From: Aspidapion aeneum
Taxonomy: Eukaryota; Arthropoda; Insecta; Coleoptera; Brentidae
Direction of reading: 5' to 3'
DNA length: 64,000 bases
Assembly (NCBI GenBank): GCA_963576565.1
Contig: OY755042.1
Span: forward strand, 16,901,272 to 16,965,271
In this document: positions 54,590 through 64,000 of the stretch, piece by piece
How positions within the stretch are numbered: the stretch's first letter is position 1
How the letters are laid out: every line of letters begins with the position of its first letter
Program-made: the position numbers and the translations under genes
The notes under the pieces: generated by a model
The model's input: the letters and a program-made list of their open reading frames with translations, nothing else
The model's database searches: none
Told to the model about the DNA's origin: nothing

Positions 54590-55640
54590 CAATAAATGAT
54601 TTAGGCTTAACACATAGTTGAGTGACTTATACACAAAAATCTTCCCCTCTGTGATAGTACTGGAAGATTTTCTAAAACTACCCTAGATCGATTGGCAATG
54701 GATCACACAATTTTAAGTCACCGGTTGTTTGCCTCCAATTTGAGTAAGGTAAAAGGGTCATAAATATAGGATGGCGGCTTTTCCATGATTTTTCACAAGC
54801 TTATAACTTTCGCTAAATTTGCTTTGTCGAAAATCTTTTAATACGTTTTTTTTTTTGCAAGAGATTAATAAAGAATTATAGAAATAAAGCCAGGCTATAA
54901 TAGTACCAGGCAGTATTCTGACACGTTCACATTAAAAACTGATAGTTGATGCTTCAAAATTAACATACCAAAGTCGAATTTATAACTGAGTCGATTATTT
55001 TCTATTAATAAAGGTATTTATATAGATAGAAAACAAAGGTCGTATATGGCTTTATTTCAATGCTTCTCTTATACATGTATGAATAGTCAAGAAATTAGCT
55101 TTATATTTCAAAAACTAACAAAGATATTAATTTAACACTAAGAAATAGTAACTTTTTTACCCAAAAAAAAATTGAAATTCTGTTCTATTGCAAAGAAACC
55201 ATAACCCATACCATTTTTCTGTTAGGTTGATGTGACAAAAGTTAAAAGCAAAAGTTTGTAAGGGATATGGAAAAAGTCGCAATCTTGGATTTATGACGTC
55301 ACACACGCACTTTTACTTAAATTTGAGGCAAACACCCGGCGACCTATAAATTGAGTGATTCATAACCATTCGATTTGGGGTAGTCTAAAACTACCTTCCC
55401 AGTTTTTTGTTTCGGTAAAAAAAAGTACAATTTTTTAGTATTTAAATAAAAAATATATATTTAATAGTTTTGAAAATATCTTAATTGTTGTTTTATTGCA
55501 AAAAAAAACATATTAGCAGTAGGTAACAATAACTAATTTTGCAAAATTTATAAGCTAAAGTTTGTAAAAAACATATTACACTTAAAATTGTGTGATCCAT
55601 TACCAATCGATCTAGCGTAATTTAAAAACTCTTCCACAGC
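54590..55640. repeat. family S inverted repeat, about 1 kb
   Basis: The left arm (54600-54800) has ATGGATCACACAATTTTAAG, TCACCGGTTGTTTGCCTCCA and TTATAACTTTCGCTAAATTT. The right arm (55210-55635) carries the complements GAGGCAAACACCCGGCGACC, CTTAAAATTGTGTGATCCAT and ACCAATCGATCTAG. The middle includes a diverged piece of MITE family M1 (TTAACATACCAAAGTCGAAT). Units match 19310-19740. Possibly a further foldback-type element; TSD not found. Confidence 0.65.
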
Positions 55641-55714
55641 TATCCCACGGGATACCATAGGCCTCTCAACTAACAGCTGATTCTGTTTTAAATGTTAAAG
55701 CCGACAAACCCGCA

Positions 55715-55850
55715 GTTTCACTTCTTGCCGCTCAGTTCTGTTTGTTTCTTTCTCTAATAGAAAGAGCTGAAGTTTCAATTTATATTTCCATCTTTTTCTC
55801 TTAGAGAAAGAGGGAAATATAAGTGAGCGGCAAGAAGTGACTGTGAATCA
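55715..55850. mobile_element. palindromic MITE-like element
   Basis: CAGTTTCACTTCTTGCCGCT and (complement) CAGTCACTTCTTGCCGCTCA define a 130-bp near-palindrome with CTTTCTCT/AGAGAAAG and TATTTCC/GGAAATA inner pairs. No TSD was established. Confidence 0.72.
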
Positions 55851-57045
55851 AGCCTAAGGTGTACTAAATATTTTACGATATCATATAAGATTAATAAAAT
55901 ATGAATAAATAGAAAAAAATAAACAGAAGGTAAAGGAAAAATAGTTAAAAAATAAATAAAAATTGTTTTTAAAATATTTGGTGCAATGTAATGTTATAGT
56001 ATAATTAGTTGCATGTTTTGAATGAGTGATTGTGATTTATTAGTTATGCGAGAGCTTATAACATTTACATAGTAGACTTGACAATCAAGTACCTATACTT
56101 ATTTTTTTGTAAAATTTTTTTAGCTCGATAAAAAACTTTAATCACAATTTTGTCGATTATTATCATTGGATGATAATGAAGTCACATGTCCAGGAAATTG
56201 AAAATAATGAGTGTAAAGAACAATTTCCCATCTCTTTATTATTATATTATCGAACGTTGCGTTGCGAGGGGAATTTTTCAGGCATAAAAGTCAGGAGGGT
56301 CGTGAAACTTGAGATCTATAATTTTTGTTAAATAATATTTAGGGTGAATTTTGGTCCTCAATCTCTAGGTAAAAAGGAACACAACTGTCCTGCTATGTCG
56401 GACGTTAGGTCTAAAAAAAATAGGATTTTGAAATGTGCATACTCTAGCATGCTGGATATAGCTAAGCTCTAGAAGTCATGTTTCTATTGGAGATAATATT
56501 CGGGGTTGACTTTAAACCAGGGTGGTGGTGGTGCGCAGACGTCGATTTTTCTGTCTTATTCACGGATTATAGAACATTGACGGATTGGATTTGACCAACG
56601 TAAAAGCGGCAAATCAAAAATAGCCGCCATTCCGTCCTTTTTAACCATTGACATTTCCGTTCTTTGGTTTAGACATGTCAAGTTCTTGTCAACCCCTGTT
56701 TTTGTTTATTTGTATTTTTAATAGTCTTTTTAATTAAATTTGGGGTGAAATCTAGCTGTTCAGGGTTTTAAAACATTACTTTTTCCATTAGAGGAGGAGA
56801 GAATTTCTTTATCTTTCAACAAAAATACAACAACTGCCTACCAGTGCCCAACTATTTAACAACATTTTCAGTGGTAATGTCAAACGCATGGTGTACCCAC
56901 CTTTTTTTTATTTTGTTGTTTGTGAAATCCGATCTCTAGCTGTTCCTAATTTCTGTGTATAGATTCTTGAAACGGGTGAGAGTAAGAAAGAGCATCTCCC
57001 CATGTCAGGACCAATAGAGATCCGAAAATCAAGTGAGATCGCATG
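55851..57045. other. AT-rich DNA, nothing recognised
   Basis: No coding or repeat structure that I can support. Confidence 0.5.
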
Positions 57046-57053
57046 CTTCTCAC

Positions 57054-58184
57054 CAGTGGCGGCTGGTGACTTTATAAATTGGGGGGGGGGGGGGCAGAAA
57101 TTTATATTGCATGAAAGACGAGATAAAAAATTACCTAAACAATTTTATTTTAGCATTTTACAAACAAGCAGCTACTTGGTGTAGTTTTTAGATTATTTTT
57201 TTATAGAAAAAGTTTATTTGCCCATCTTTTACATGCGCAAAGTGCTCAAATTAGCACCAGTTTCAGACTCATCATGGCCCCGTAGAGCAACCTCAAAAAT
57301 TCCACAGAATTTTAAATAGTTTATTAACCTACTAAATATATGTCTATTTTTTGTCATATTTTTATTATGTTCGGTAATATTTTGCCTGTAGGCACTATTT
57401 CATTGGCACCTAATATCAGTCTTGCCTGCATAGAAAATTTTATGTGGTTATTTAAATAAGTAGCACTTACTTTGTGTCTTTTTCACTTTTCACTAAAGTG
57501 CTTGATATCAAACATTCCCGTTGCCACCCACGCAGGATCACTTCGTGGATTGTTCATAATAAGACAAATATAGCAAAGAAAAGCATTTCGTTTTTACAAC
57601 CGCACAACCAGTTTTCAGCATCGTATAATTTTTTATTATAAGTTTCTTTGGAACACCCCTCTGCATTACTTGCACTAAAATGTTGGTTAATTTTTAGGTC
57701 CGGTCTATGTGGCCCTAAATATTTTATTTGTAATGAAAGAAATTGTAATTTGCACAGTTAATTAGATAATTGACGGTATTTATTTCCATTTTGAAAACAA
57801 ACGAAAACACAAACAAACAGTTGGCACGCAACCGACTGACCTACCCCAAATTAAAATAAACTTATACATCTTCACTAAGGATAGAACCGGCAACACGCAG
57901 GAAGGGCAACAAACGTTTTCGCACGATGAAGATGGCCGACGTAAACTACACCACTGAAAAACGGGTGAAATTGAAACCTTGTCCCGTGCGGTGCTGCCGG
58001 CTTGTAATTATTTTCGCTCAAAAAGTTTACCCAATTCATCGCCTTTTGTCAACCACAGACTATAGAAAGGAACTAGACATGTCGTAAGGGAAGATTTTAC
58101 TTTTTTAAATAAATCAATTAAAAATACGCTTTCTAGTTTTCGGACGGCACTGCCCCGTTGCCCTCCCTGTAGCAGCCGCCGCTG
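57054..58184 (-). mobile_element. hAT-type element H, copy 2, with 8-bp TSD
   Basis: The left end CAGTGGCGGCTGGTGACTTT and right end (complement) CAGCGGCGGCTGCTACAGGG define 1131 bp. The flanks CTTCTCAC (57046-57053) and CTTTTCAC (58185-58192) match at 7 of 8, supporting hAT. The sequence is the inverted counterpart of 47724-48800. A run of G (about 57082-57094) follows the left end. Confidence 0.88.
57230..57720 (-). pseudogene. hAT transposase N-terminal remnant, copy 2
   Basis: On the minus strand: GPHRPDLKINQHFSA and LYDAENWLCGC (TTF zinc finger), then after frameshifts a piece reading FCGIFEVALRGHDESE, where the RGHDE motif, altered in copy 1, is preserved. Multiple stops and the missing catalytic core make it non-functional. 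The two copies diverge at many positions, so neither is young. Confidence 0.78.
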
Positions 58185-58269
58185 CTTTTCACCCATTTAG
58201 AAATTCATACGTTCGAAATTTCCTCTGTTACAAGAAATCCAATTTGTCAGTAGTTATTTTTCAGTAACT

Positions 58270-58850
58270 CAAGCTTATCAATACAGGTTGACTTTCAAGA
58301 CAACAATGATTAATCAGAGAAAAACAATGAGGTATTTAGGGCAATTAAAAAGAAGCTAAAGAGACACCCTCAGAAAATTAGAAGACTATTGGATTGGAGG
58401 AACAAAGTAATTTAAAAATGAATAGGATTCGAAGAAATAAGAAACAAGTGGACGAAATGTGTACCATCCCGAAGAATATTTTTAAAGAAGCAACACATGA
58501 AACAAATTACTATACAATTGGCACTTGCTATTGAAAAATCGCAAAATAAGGTTTAGTGGTATCGACCAAAAATTGACAAAGAAAAGAAAATTGATGACTG
58601 GTGGATAAAAGTATGCAGACTAATATGCAAGAAAAATCAAGCCTATCGATTGAGATTGACTTTCAAGACAACAATGATAAATCAGAGGGAAACAATGGGA
58701 GCAATGAAAAAGAAAATGAAATTAAAGAGACCGTCAAAGAATTAGAAGGATAGAGGAAATGAGAAACAAGTGGACGAAATGGTAGACATCCCCAAGAATA
58801 TGTTTGAAGAAGCAACACATGAAAATAAACAACTTTATGCTGAAAAATTT
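58270..58850 (+). repeat. direct duplication of a coding-like segment
   Basis: Two units (about 58288-58505 and 58650-58825) share GACTTTCAAGACAACAATGA, ATCAGAG, AGAAACAAGTGGACGAAATG, AAGAATAT and GAAGCAACACATGAAA. The second has small deletions. Translation is lysine-rich, like the linker parts of retrotransposon proteins, with stops in every frame. The origin is not recognised. Confidence 0.65.
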
Positions 58851-59122
58851 AGAACATAAGATATAATTACAACGAAACTTATTGAAGTGTTCTTAATCTT
58901 TAGAATATGGTAAACTTTTGGGTAAACTTATTTTTAACTCTTTAAAATAGATGACTTTTTTATTAAAAAAAGCATTTTTTTTAAGTTTTAGACAGAGTGT
59001 AAATGGTATGACTCACAATATTTTAATGAGTGAAAGAGTAGGTAAAAATAAGAAAAAACGTTTATGTAACATGGGGATCAAAACAAAGGGCGTTGCTTAA
59101 GCTTAAGGCGCCCGCGTATAAC

Positions 59123-59310
59123 AATTTTAATCTAGCCCGCAAAGGAACGGCTAGAGAAGGTATTATTTTTGAGATAACGTCGAAAATGTGTTATTTGGGT
59201 CTATTTTGACCTATCCTAGCAATATTGTCGTGATGTCTGTGTGTGTGTGTTTATCTGTTCGTAACACGATAGCTTCTAAACCGCTAAACCGATTTTGTAG
59301 GATAGAAAAA
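59123..59310 (+). repeat. family R, 5' part only
   Basis: TCTAGCCCGCAAAGGAACGG, GAGATAACGTCGAAAATGTG, the GT tract and TAACACGATAGCTTCTAAAC then CCGATTTT, where it stops. The 3' half is absent. Confidence 0.8.
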
Positions 59311-59589
59311 ATGGCATTCAATGTAAAGAAACTAAACTAGAAAAAAATAAATAAATTAAAAAAATTGAAAACATTTCGGAAAAAGAATATTTTTATTATT
59401 TATTTATAAAAAAAATTGTACGAAAATTTAAAAAATAGGTCTTTTTTGGAACAAAAAGGCACCGTATAAAAAACTTGTTCAATATAAGGAAAACTAATTT
59501 TTCAAAAATTTGACCGGCACTTTTTGTAAAAAATAGGTCTTTGTAAGCGTATAGTTTATATAAGCGAAAATTAAAAAAATATGAAGGAT

Positions 59590-59910
59590 TTTGAACAAAA
59601 ATTTTGACCATTGAAGGATTGAAGGTTTTTATCCGAATTTGAAGGATTTTGACTATTTTGAGGCAACGTTATATATTTTGCAAATATTCCAATAATTTTA
59701 CCAAACTTAACTTATGTAGGTAAATTTAAATACCTTATTTTAGATAGGTTTTTATAATTTATGGTTTAAGTTATAAATGATTTATTTGTTTGGCTTTTTC
59801 TTCCATTTCTATTAAAAAAATTTGTTCATTGTGTAAAGTTTTTTTTTGGTTTGGTGTCGGCCACCCACCCATTACTGTTTTGAAGGATATGAAAGGTTTT
59901 GGTTACTTAG
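59590..59910. repeat. partial reverse copy of the 42227-42627 MITE
   Basis: GAAGGTTTTTATCCGAATTT, GAAGGATTTTGACTATTTTG, TTTTTTGGTTTGGTGTCGG and CACCCACCCATTACTGTTTT are complements of the internal sequence of that element. Both termini are missing. Confidence 0.8.
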
Positions 59911-60465
59911 TTGAACGAAAGTCGTGTAACGTGTCATTTTTACGTTTAAGACAACGTTACATATTTGTTTATTTAGGTAAATAATCAAGGCTCTTTGATT
60001 CGTCTTTCTGTACACAAGTAAGGGTATTTTATAGAGCTAGGTTTTGGAGGTTATATAGGGTCTAGGAAGTTACCTTAAAAGGAGGCATTCCATCGAATTA
60101 CTGTGGACACTACGCACACCGCATTATCTGGACATCGTAATTGGAATTTAAGATCACAGGCTTCGGGAAAATCACATAAAAATTTTGATTGTTTTGTTTT
60201 TGTCTGTGGAATTTTGTGATTCTCTTGACGCTCGTAAAGTTAAACAGCTGTTATGCTGGGGAATGGCGGCGTTGCCGCATCACAAATGGTTTTAGTAACA
60301 GGAAGGAAACATTTAGATGAACATTTCATTCCCTTACGTTTATTTTCGAGGATATTGGGACAATCCGAACCTCATATCCTTCACGGATTAACTAGTTTTG
60401 ATAGTACAAAAACATATTTGGGTCGACCAGGAACAACCGAGGCTCCGCCACTTTGATATCTTTAT
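59911..60465. other. no gene supported
   Basis: An open frame at 60253-60456 has somewhat higher GC but no domain or start context that I trust. Confidence 0.4.
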
Positions 60466-60469
60466 TAAT

Positions 60470-61760
60470 TTGATAGGGAAAGGATAAAATAAATACGAGT
60501 TATGCACTTTTGTAAATGGGAGATAAACGAGGGATAAAAACCAAGACTAAAAGAATAAACGAAATCGTGTGAGTTAGCATCTGAACACTCTTGTGCCGAG
60601 CTTCTTAGCAGTAGTTCAGTGTGTATTTTTGGGTTCAGGTTCAGAAACAACTTTATTACAGTAGAAATGTTTTACAAGAATGCCGTCAAACCATATGAAT
60701 CTTAGAGAAAACATATATAAAGAGCAAAGGAAACTTGTGACTGAAACTGTAGCTAAAATACAACTAAATTCTACACTTAGTATAGCTTTACTCATATGGG
60801 AATTGGTTGAGTGTTCGAATATTCCTGGGTTTGCTGCATGCCCTGATCTCCAGTAATTGATTTTACAGTTGATGGTTTCAATGCTGAGCTTCTTCTAGTC
60901 CGTCGGGTTATTCTTCTTCTACTTGATATGTTGGTGGGGGTCCGGTAGGCAAATGTTCGGTCAAATGTATGGAGGGTGTCTCGACGTCCTTGTTATAAAA
61001 ATTTCAACCGTGGAAATAGATCCGACAACACCTCAAGGTTTGTTTTACGTACTTCCTATCCCCTTGGTCGGTGCTGCCCCCTATATACCTGTATAGAACT
61101 ATCGCTGTATCTCCTCATTGGTTACTTTGAAAACCCCGGGTTTTTCTTCCAGGCTTGCCACTGAATGTAGAGATTTATTTTTGGCGGAAAAGTTTTTTTA
61201 TAAATAGGTTTGCATCCTTTATTTGAATTTCACCGGGAAGATTAGGTTGGTACTATTGCGTTTTACCGTCCCCACTCCCCACCAAATTTACAAAACGGTT
61301 TCCGGCCACTGCATTATTCTGGTATTCTCGACTAAGTGCTTTGTCTCTCTTTGCTAACAAATTTGGTTGGGTCGACAACAGGCTCTGGGATCGCCATTGT
61401 TTTTGGTTTGGCACTGCAGCGAATTGTAGGAGATATCCCAGAGGCTGTGAGGAGTGAGCCGTCGTGTTTTAGGCGTAATCGAAAGTGACGCTCGCACCCT
61501 TTTGAGGGGAATTTAAGTCGGCCTACGCCATTTGTACGGAAAGAGCATCGCCCGTCCATTCCACCGACAGATGTGCTGGACGCTGGTGTGAAGCCAGGTG
61601 TAGCCAGTTCTAACCCTGGGAAAGGGTTTTTATGCTCGGGCAAGAACCAACATTTTGACCACCATGTGCTGCCCTAGCGTGATGTGCTAAGCGGGCATCA
61701 GGGGAGGCGCGGGCAAACCAGGAACAGCAGTAGCAGAAGATGTCTGGTACAACACATCCA
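60470..61760 (-). pseudogene. possible LTR-retroelement remnant
   Basis: The minus strand has higher GC and several protein-like open pieces: about 61643-61332 (GLELATPGFTPASSTSVGGM, then FPSKGCERHFRLRLKHDGSL) and about 60975-60800 (LHTFDRTFAYRTPTNISSRR, then KPSTVKSITGDQGMQQTQE). Upstream of the first, TGGTGGTCAAAATG follows GGCAGCACA, reminiscent of an LTR end plus primer-binding site. Further on, CTTTATATATG and AATAAAG could be promoter and poly(A) signals. No protease, RT or integrase motif is visible, so this is a weak call and a host-gene remnant is not excluded. Confidence 0.35.
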
Positions 61761-63619
61761 GGTTTACAAAATAAAACACATTTTTTATTTTAACAATATA
61801 ATCAAGGACCAAGGTAGGAGCAAGCCTTAACTATAATTTTTTTTCTCATATATAACTTTCACAATATAATTTAGAAGTGATCTTTCCCTATATAATTTTG
61901 CACAGCTTAATTTTAACACTTCTTGTAAACGCAAGGTAACGGTATGACGTCATAACCACAATTTTGCGGTGTATTTACTAAGTTTTCCTTCATTTCATTT
62001 ATTTAAGACAATTTCTCTTGTGAAATTTGGATTGTCTTGCTACTTAGGCCCTGACTTGTTCCACTACATTTCATTAATTTTTTTTTCTATTTCATGTTTT
62101 TGGTAATACTCCAGTTTTACCTTTTAAAATAAACAAGATGAACTAATTTTCTTGTGTTATTTGTGCAACCCGATGACCAACTTTGCGGAGACAAAAGAGA
62201 GATGAGATTATATTTTTTTTTTATGTAGCGGTTTCGTTACACATTTTTACCTCATGGGGTGGATCTCGGACTGGGTTGCTGTCTGTCTCATTCTACCCAA
62301 CGTAGAATGATGACAGCAGATATTTGGTCTAGATCTCCCCTATGATGGAACGATTTTGGAAGTATATATATTTTTTTTTTACAATCATTCATATAATTGA
62401 GTCCTGCGCTACTGACTCAGATGTAGGTACACTATGACCTGTTAAAGGAGTCCATCTACCTGTAAAGTGCTCCTAGTTTTGTCATCTTAATTCAATCTTT
62501 TAGAATTTGATTCTGTTTATTTTTTTTGGTTTTTTTTAATTACACAAATATTCTGGAAGCCTCGGAAGTAGGTGGAATTTCATTGTTTGGCTACAACATT
62601 TGGGTTGAACTGTATTTTATTTAAGATCTTCTTTGTAAAACATTGATATTAAATAATGTGGCGCACTTAAAATTTTCTTATTTCTGAACCCCCCCTTCTC
62701 CACTGTATAAAAGTTACCGGGCATATCAATGTTTTACCTAGCTGGAAAATACAGTTCTGCTTCCAGATATTTGTTTAATTATTCAGTGGGTTTCAGTGTC
62801 ACAAAATGGCGGCGACGTCTTTAAGCTGCCACAAATGTCACACAACATTTTTTTTTATTTTTTTAAGGCCACAGTCGTCAGAAAACGCTGGCAACACTGT
62901 TTGGAGGGACATAGAAATCTCAACTTGTCATTTTATCATAAAAAAATATACAACATTTTTTAATCACAATTAGCTAGGTAATCATTTGCGGTGGCATATT
63001 TTCTAGTTTGTCAAAACCCTTTTTTCCCCCACTATTCTTTAAAAATCCTTTATCTTGAAAACAGGTATTCTCCCGTAATTTGGTTTCCTCTATCACCCAA
63101 TAAAATGTATGAGTCATACCGTTAACACCCTTTACTAATGCTCCAAAATTCAATTTGGTTATTTTTAAATTATATTCAATTTTGATTTGTTAAATGATGG
63201 CCATAAACATAAAATAATAAATTTTCGTAAAACATACCAAAAGTGTATTTTCTTAACGTTGAAAATGTTGCTAAGTACGCATTTAATCTGTAAATTAGCT
63301 TATTTTTGCCTAATGTGTAATGTAACACGATTTTCACTTTCATTAGTCCACTTAATGGACTCGTAAATGACTAAACCAGTGTGCAAATAAGTTATTTAGT
63401 TTTCAGGCCTGCAAATTAAAAAAAACTTCCGACATTATTAATATGTTTTGCTGTTTATTTTGCAAAATGATGAAATTAGTAGACATTTTGGTCATGTAAT
63501 GATATTTTTAATTAGTTTTTAAGAATTTTATTTTTGGTAGTATTTTTTTGTTATTAAAAATTAAGTTTTTTGCCTTTTCAGAGTGTCTTATTAGTTTTTC
63601 AAATTAGGTTTACTACGAT
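61761..63619. other. AT-rich DNA, scattered TE end fragments
   Basis: GCTGGCAACACTG at about 62888 matches a CAGTGTTGCCAG-type hAT terminus without a partner. TGTGGCGCACTTAAAA at about 62656 matches a string at 25579. No gene is recognised. Confidence 0.45.
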
Positions 63620-63621
63620 TA

Positions 63622-64000
63622 CAGTGAAACCTCCTATAAGCGGACACTCACGGTTTTGTCGATTTTGTCCGCTTATTGGAGGTGTCCGTTTATGAGAGAG
63701 AACTACGAAATTTTAATATATATATATTTATTAACAATTTCCGCTGCTTGAGTTTTTCCTATATTAAATTTTTCAGCGATCTTTCGTGCTGATAGATGTT
63801 CCTTCTGCGAAACGTTAACAACTTCCATTTTTTCACGCAAACTAAGAAATATTTTACTAGGCCTCATTTCAAAGAGATCTATTACTACCCAACTGATCAA
63901 TAAAAATAAAACACACCAGTGCCGCCGAATAAAATATGTTGTAAATACAACAGAAGTATGTAGTCTCCGCATTAAATGAGAAAGGGGTAATTCCCCGGCT
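63622..64000 (-). mobile_element. pogo-type element, cut by window edge
   Basis: CAGTGAAACCTCCTATAAGC preceded by TA is a pogo/Tigger-type terminus. GTCCGCTTATTGGAGGTGTCC at 63665 repeats it inverted just inside. A transposase N-terminal piece lies inwards. The far end would be beyond position 64000. Confidence 0.75.
63703..63867 (-). pseudogene. CENP-B/pogo-type helix-turn-helix fragment
   Basis: On the minus strand, MRPSKIFLSLREKMEVVN starts at 63867, after an upstream in-frame hydrophobic stretch I regard as non-coding. It is followed by KEHLSARKIAEKFNIGKTQA, the N-terminal helix-turn-helix of CENP-B/Tigger-type transposases, which binds the terminal repeats. The frame runs into TATATATA sequence and a stop after about 54 codons, close to the terminus. 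The second DNA-binding domain and the DDE core are thus deleted. The helix region itself is undamaged. Confidence 0.8.

Noticed and set aside
61590..61625. tRNA-like B box near GGTTAGAACTGG
   Set aside because: No A box at proper distance and no cloverleaf could be drawn. No tRNA or clear SINE was found in the window.

Overview
This is AT-rich eukaryotic DNA, almost certainly from an arthropod with a large repeat-laden genome. The reasons are non-LTR retrotransposon pieces of RTE-like, I/Jockey-like and other types, hAT, pogo/Tigger and Harbinger-like elements, a TTAGG-related satellite, and no bacterial-style gene packing. The species cannot be named from sequence alone. No rRNA, tRNA or CRISPR array was found. 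Only one stretch looks like a host coding exon (53104-53246: acceptor, single open frame, GTAAGT donor). The simplest reading is intronic or intergenic DNA of a large gene, filled with mobile elements of different ages.

Layout. 0-8 kb: AT-rich DNA, a small GC-armed foldback element (1412-1855), about 0.93 kb of a 10-bp satellite, a repeat family also seen at 46 kb, and two MITEs. 8-12.3 kb: an I/Jockey-like RNase H remnant split by a 3.6 kb foldback element with an 8-bp target-site duplication (TSD) and two opposed arrays of a unit of about 128 bp. 13-16 kb: a pogo-type MITE and a palindromic foldback element with 9-bp TSDs. 16-25 kb: copies of a dispersed repeat (called family R here), a hAT MITE, a promoter-like patch with a 33-codon ORF, and a Harbinger-like element with a TTA TSD. 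25-30 kb: an RTE-like remnant interrupted by a 207-bp TIR element, then a clean 5'-truncated non-LTR insertion with a 13-bp TSD and an ACT-triplet tail. 32-34 kb: a second foldback element with 9-bp TSDs. 36-49 kb: several TIR elements, a non-LTR RT remnant, an internally deleted Tigger-type element of 2.17 kb, and a hAT element with a TTF zinc-finger remnant. 49-60 kb: more repeats, the candidate exon, and an inverted second hAT copy. 60-64 kb: a possible LTR-element remnant and the edge of another pogo element with a CENP-B-like DNA-binding domain.

The genes do not form a pathway; almost everything recognisable is transposon-derived. The most unusual content is the set of foldback elements. 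Two with unrelated arms and termini (14794-15810 and 32406-34208) both show 9-bp TSDs and carry the same roughly 40-bp core module in several orientations. A third locus (52140-52330) shares part of that interior. Two more (1412-1855 and 8646-12254) share a different GC-rich arm around unrelated interiors. This suggests modular, cassette-swapping foldback transposons, which is the best candidate here for something little described. All TSDs and inverted repeats were read by eye; no alignment or database search was run.
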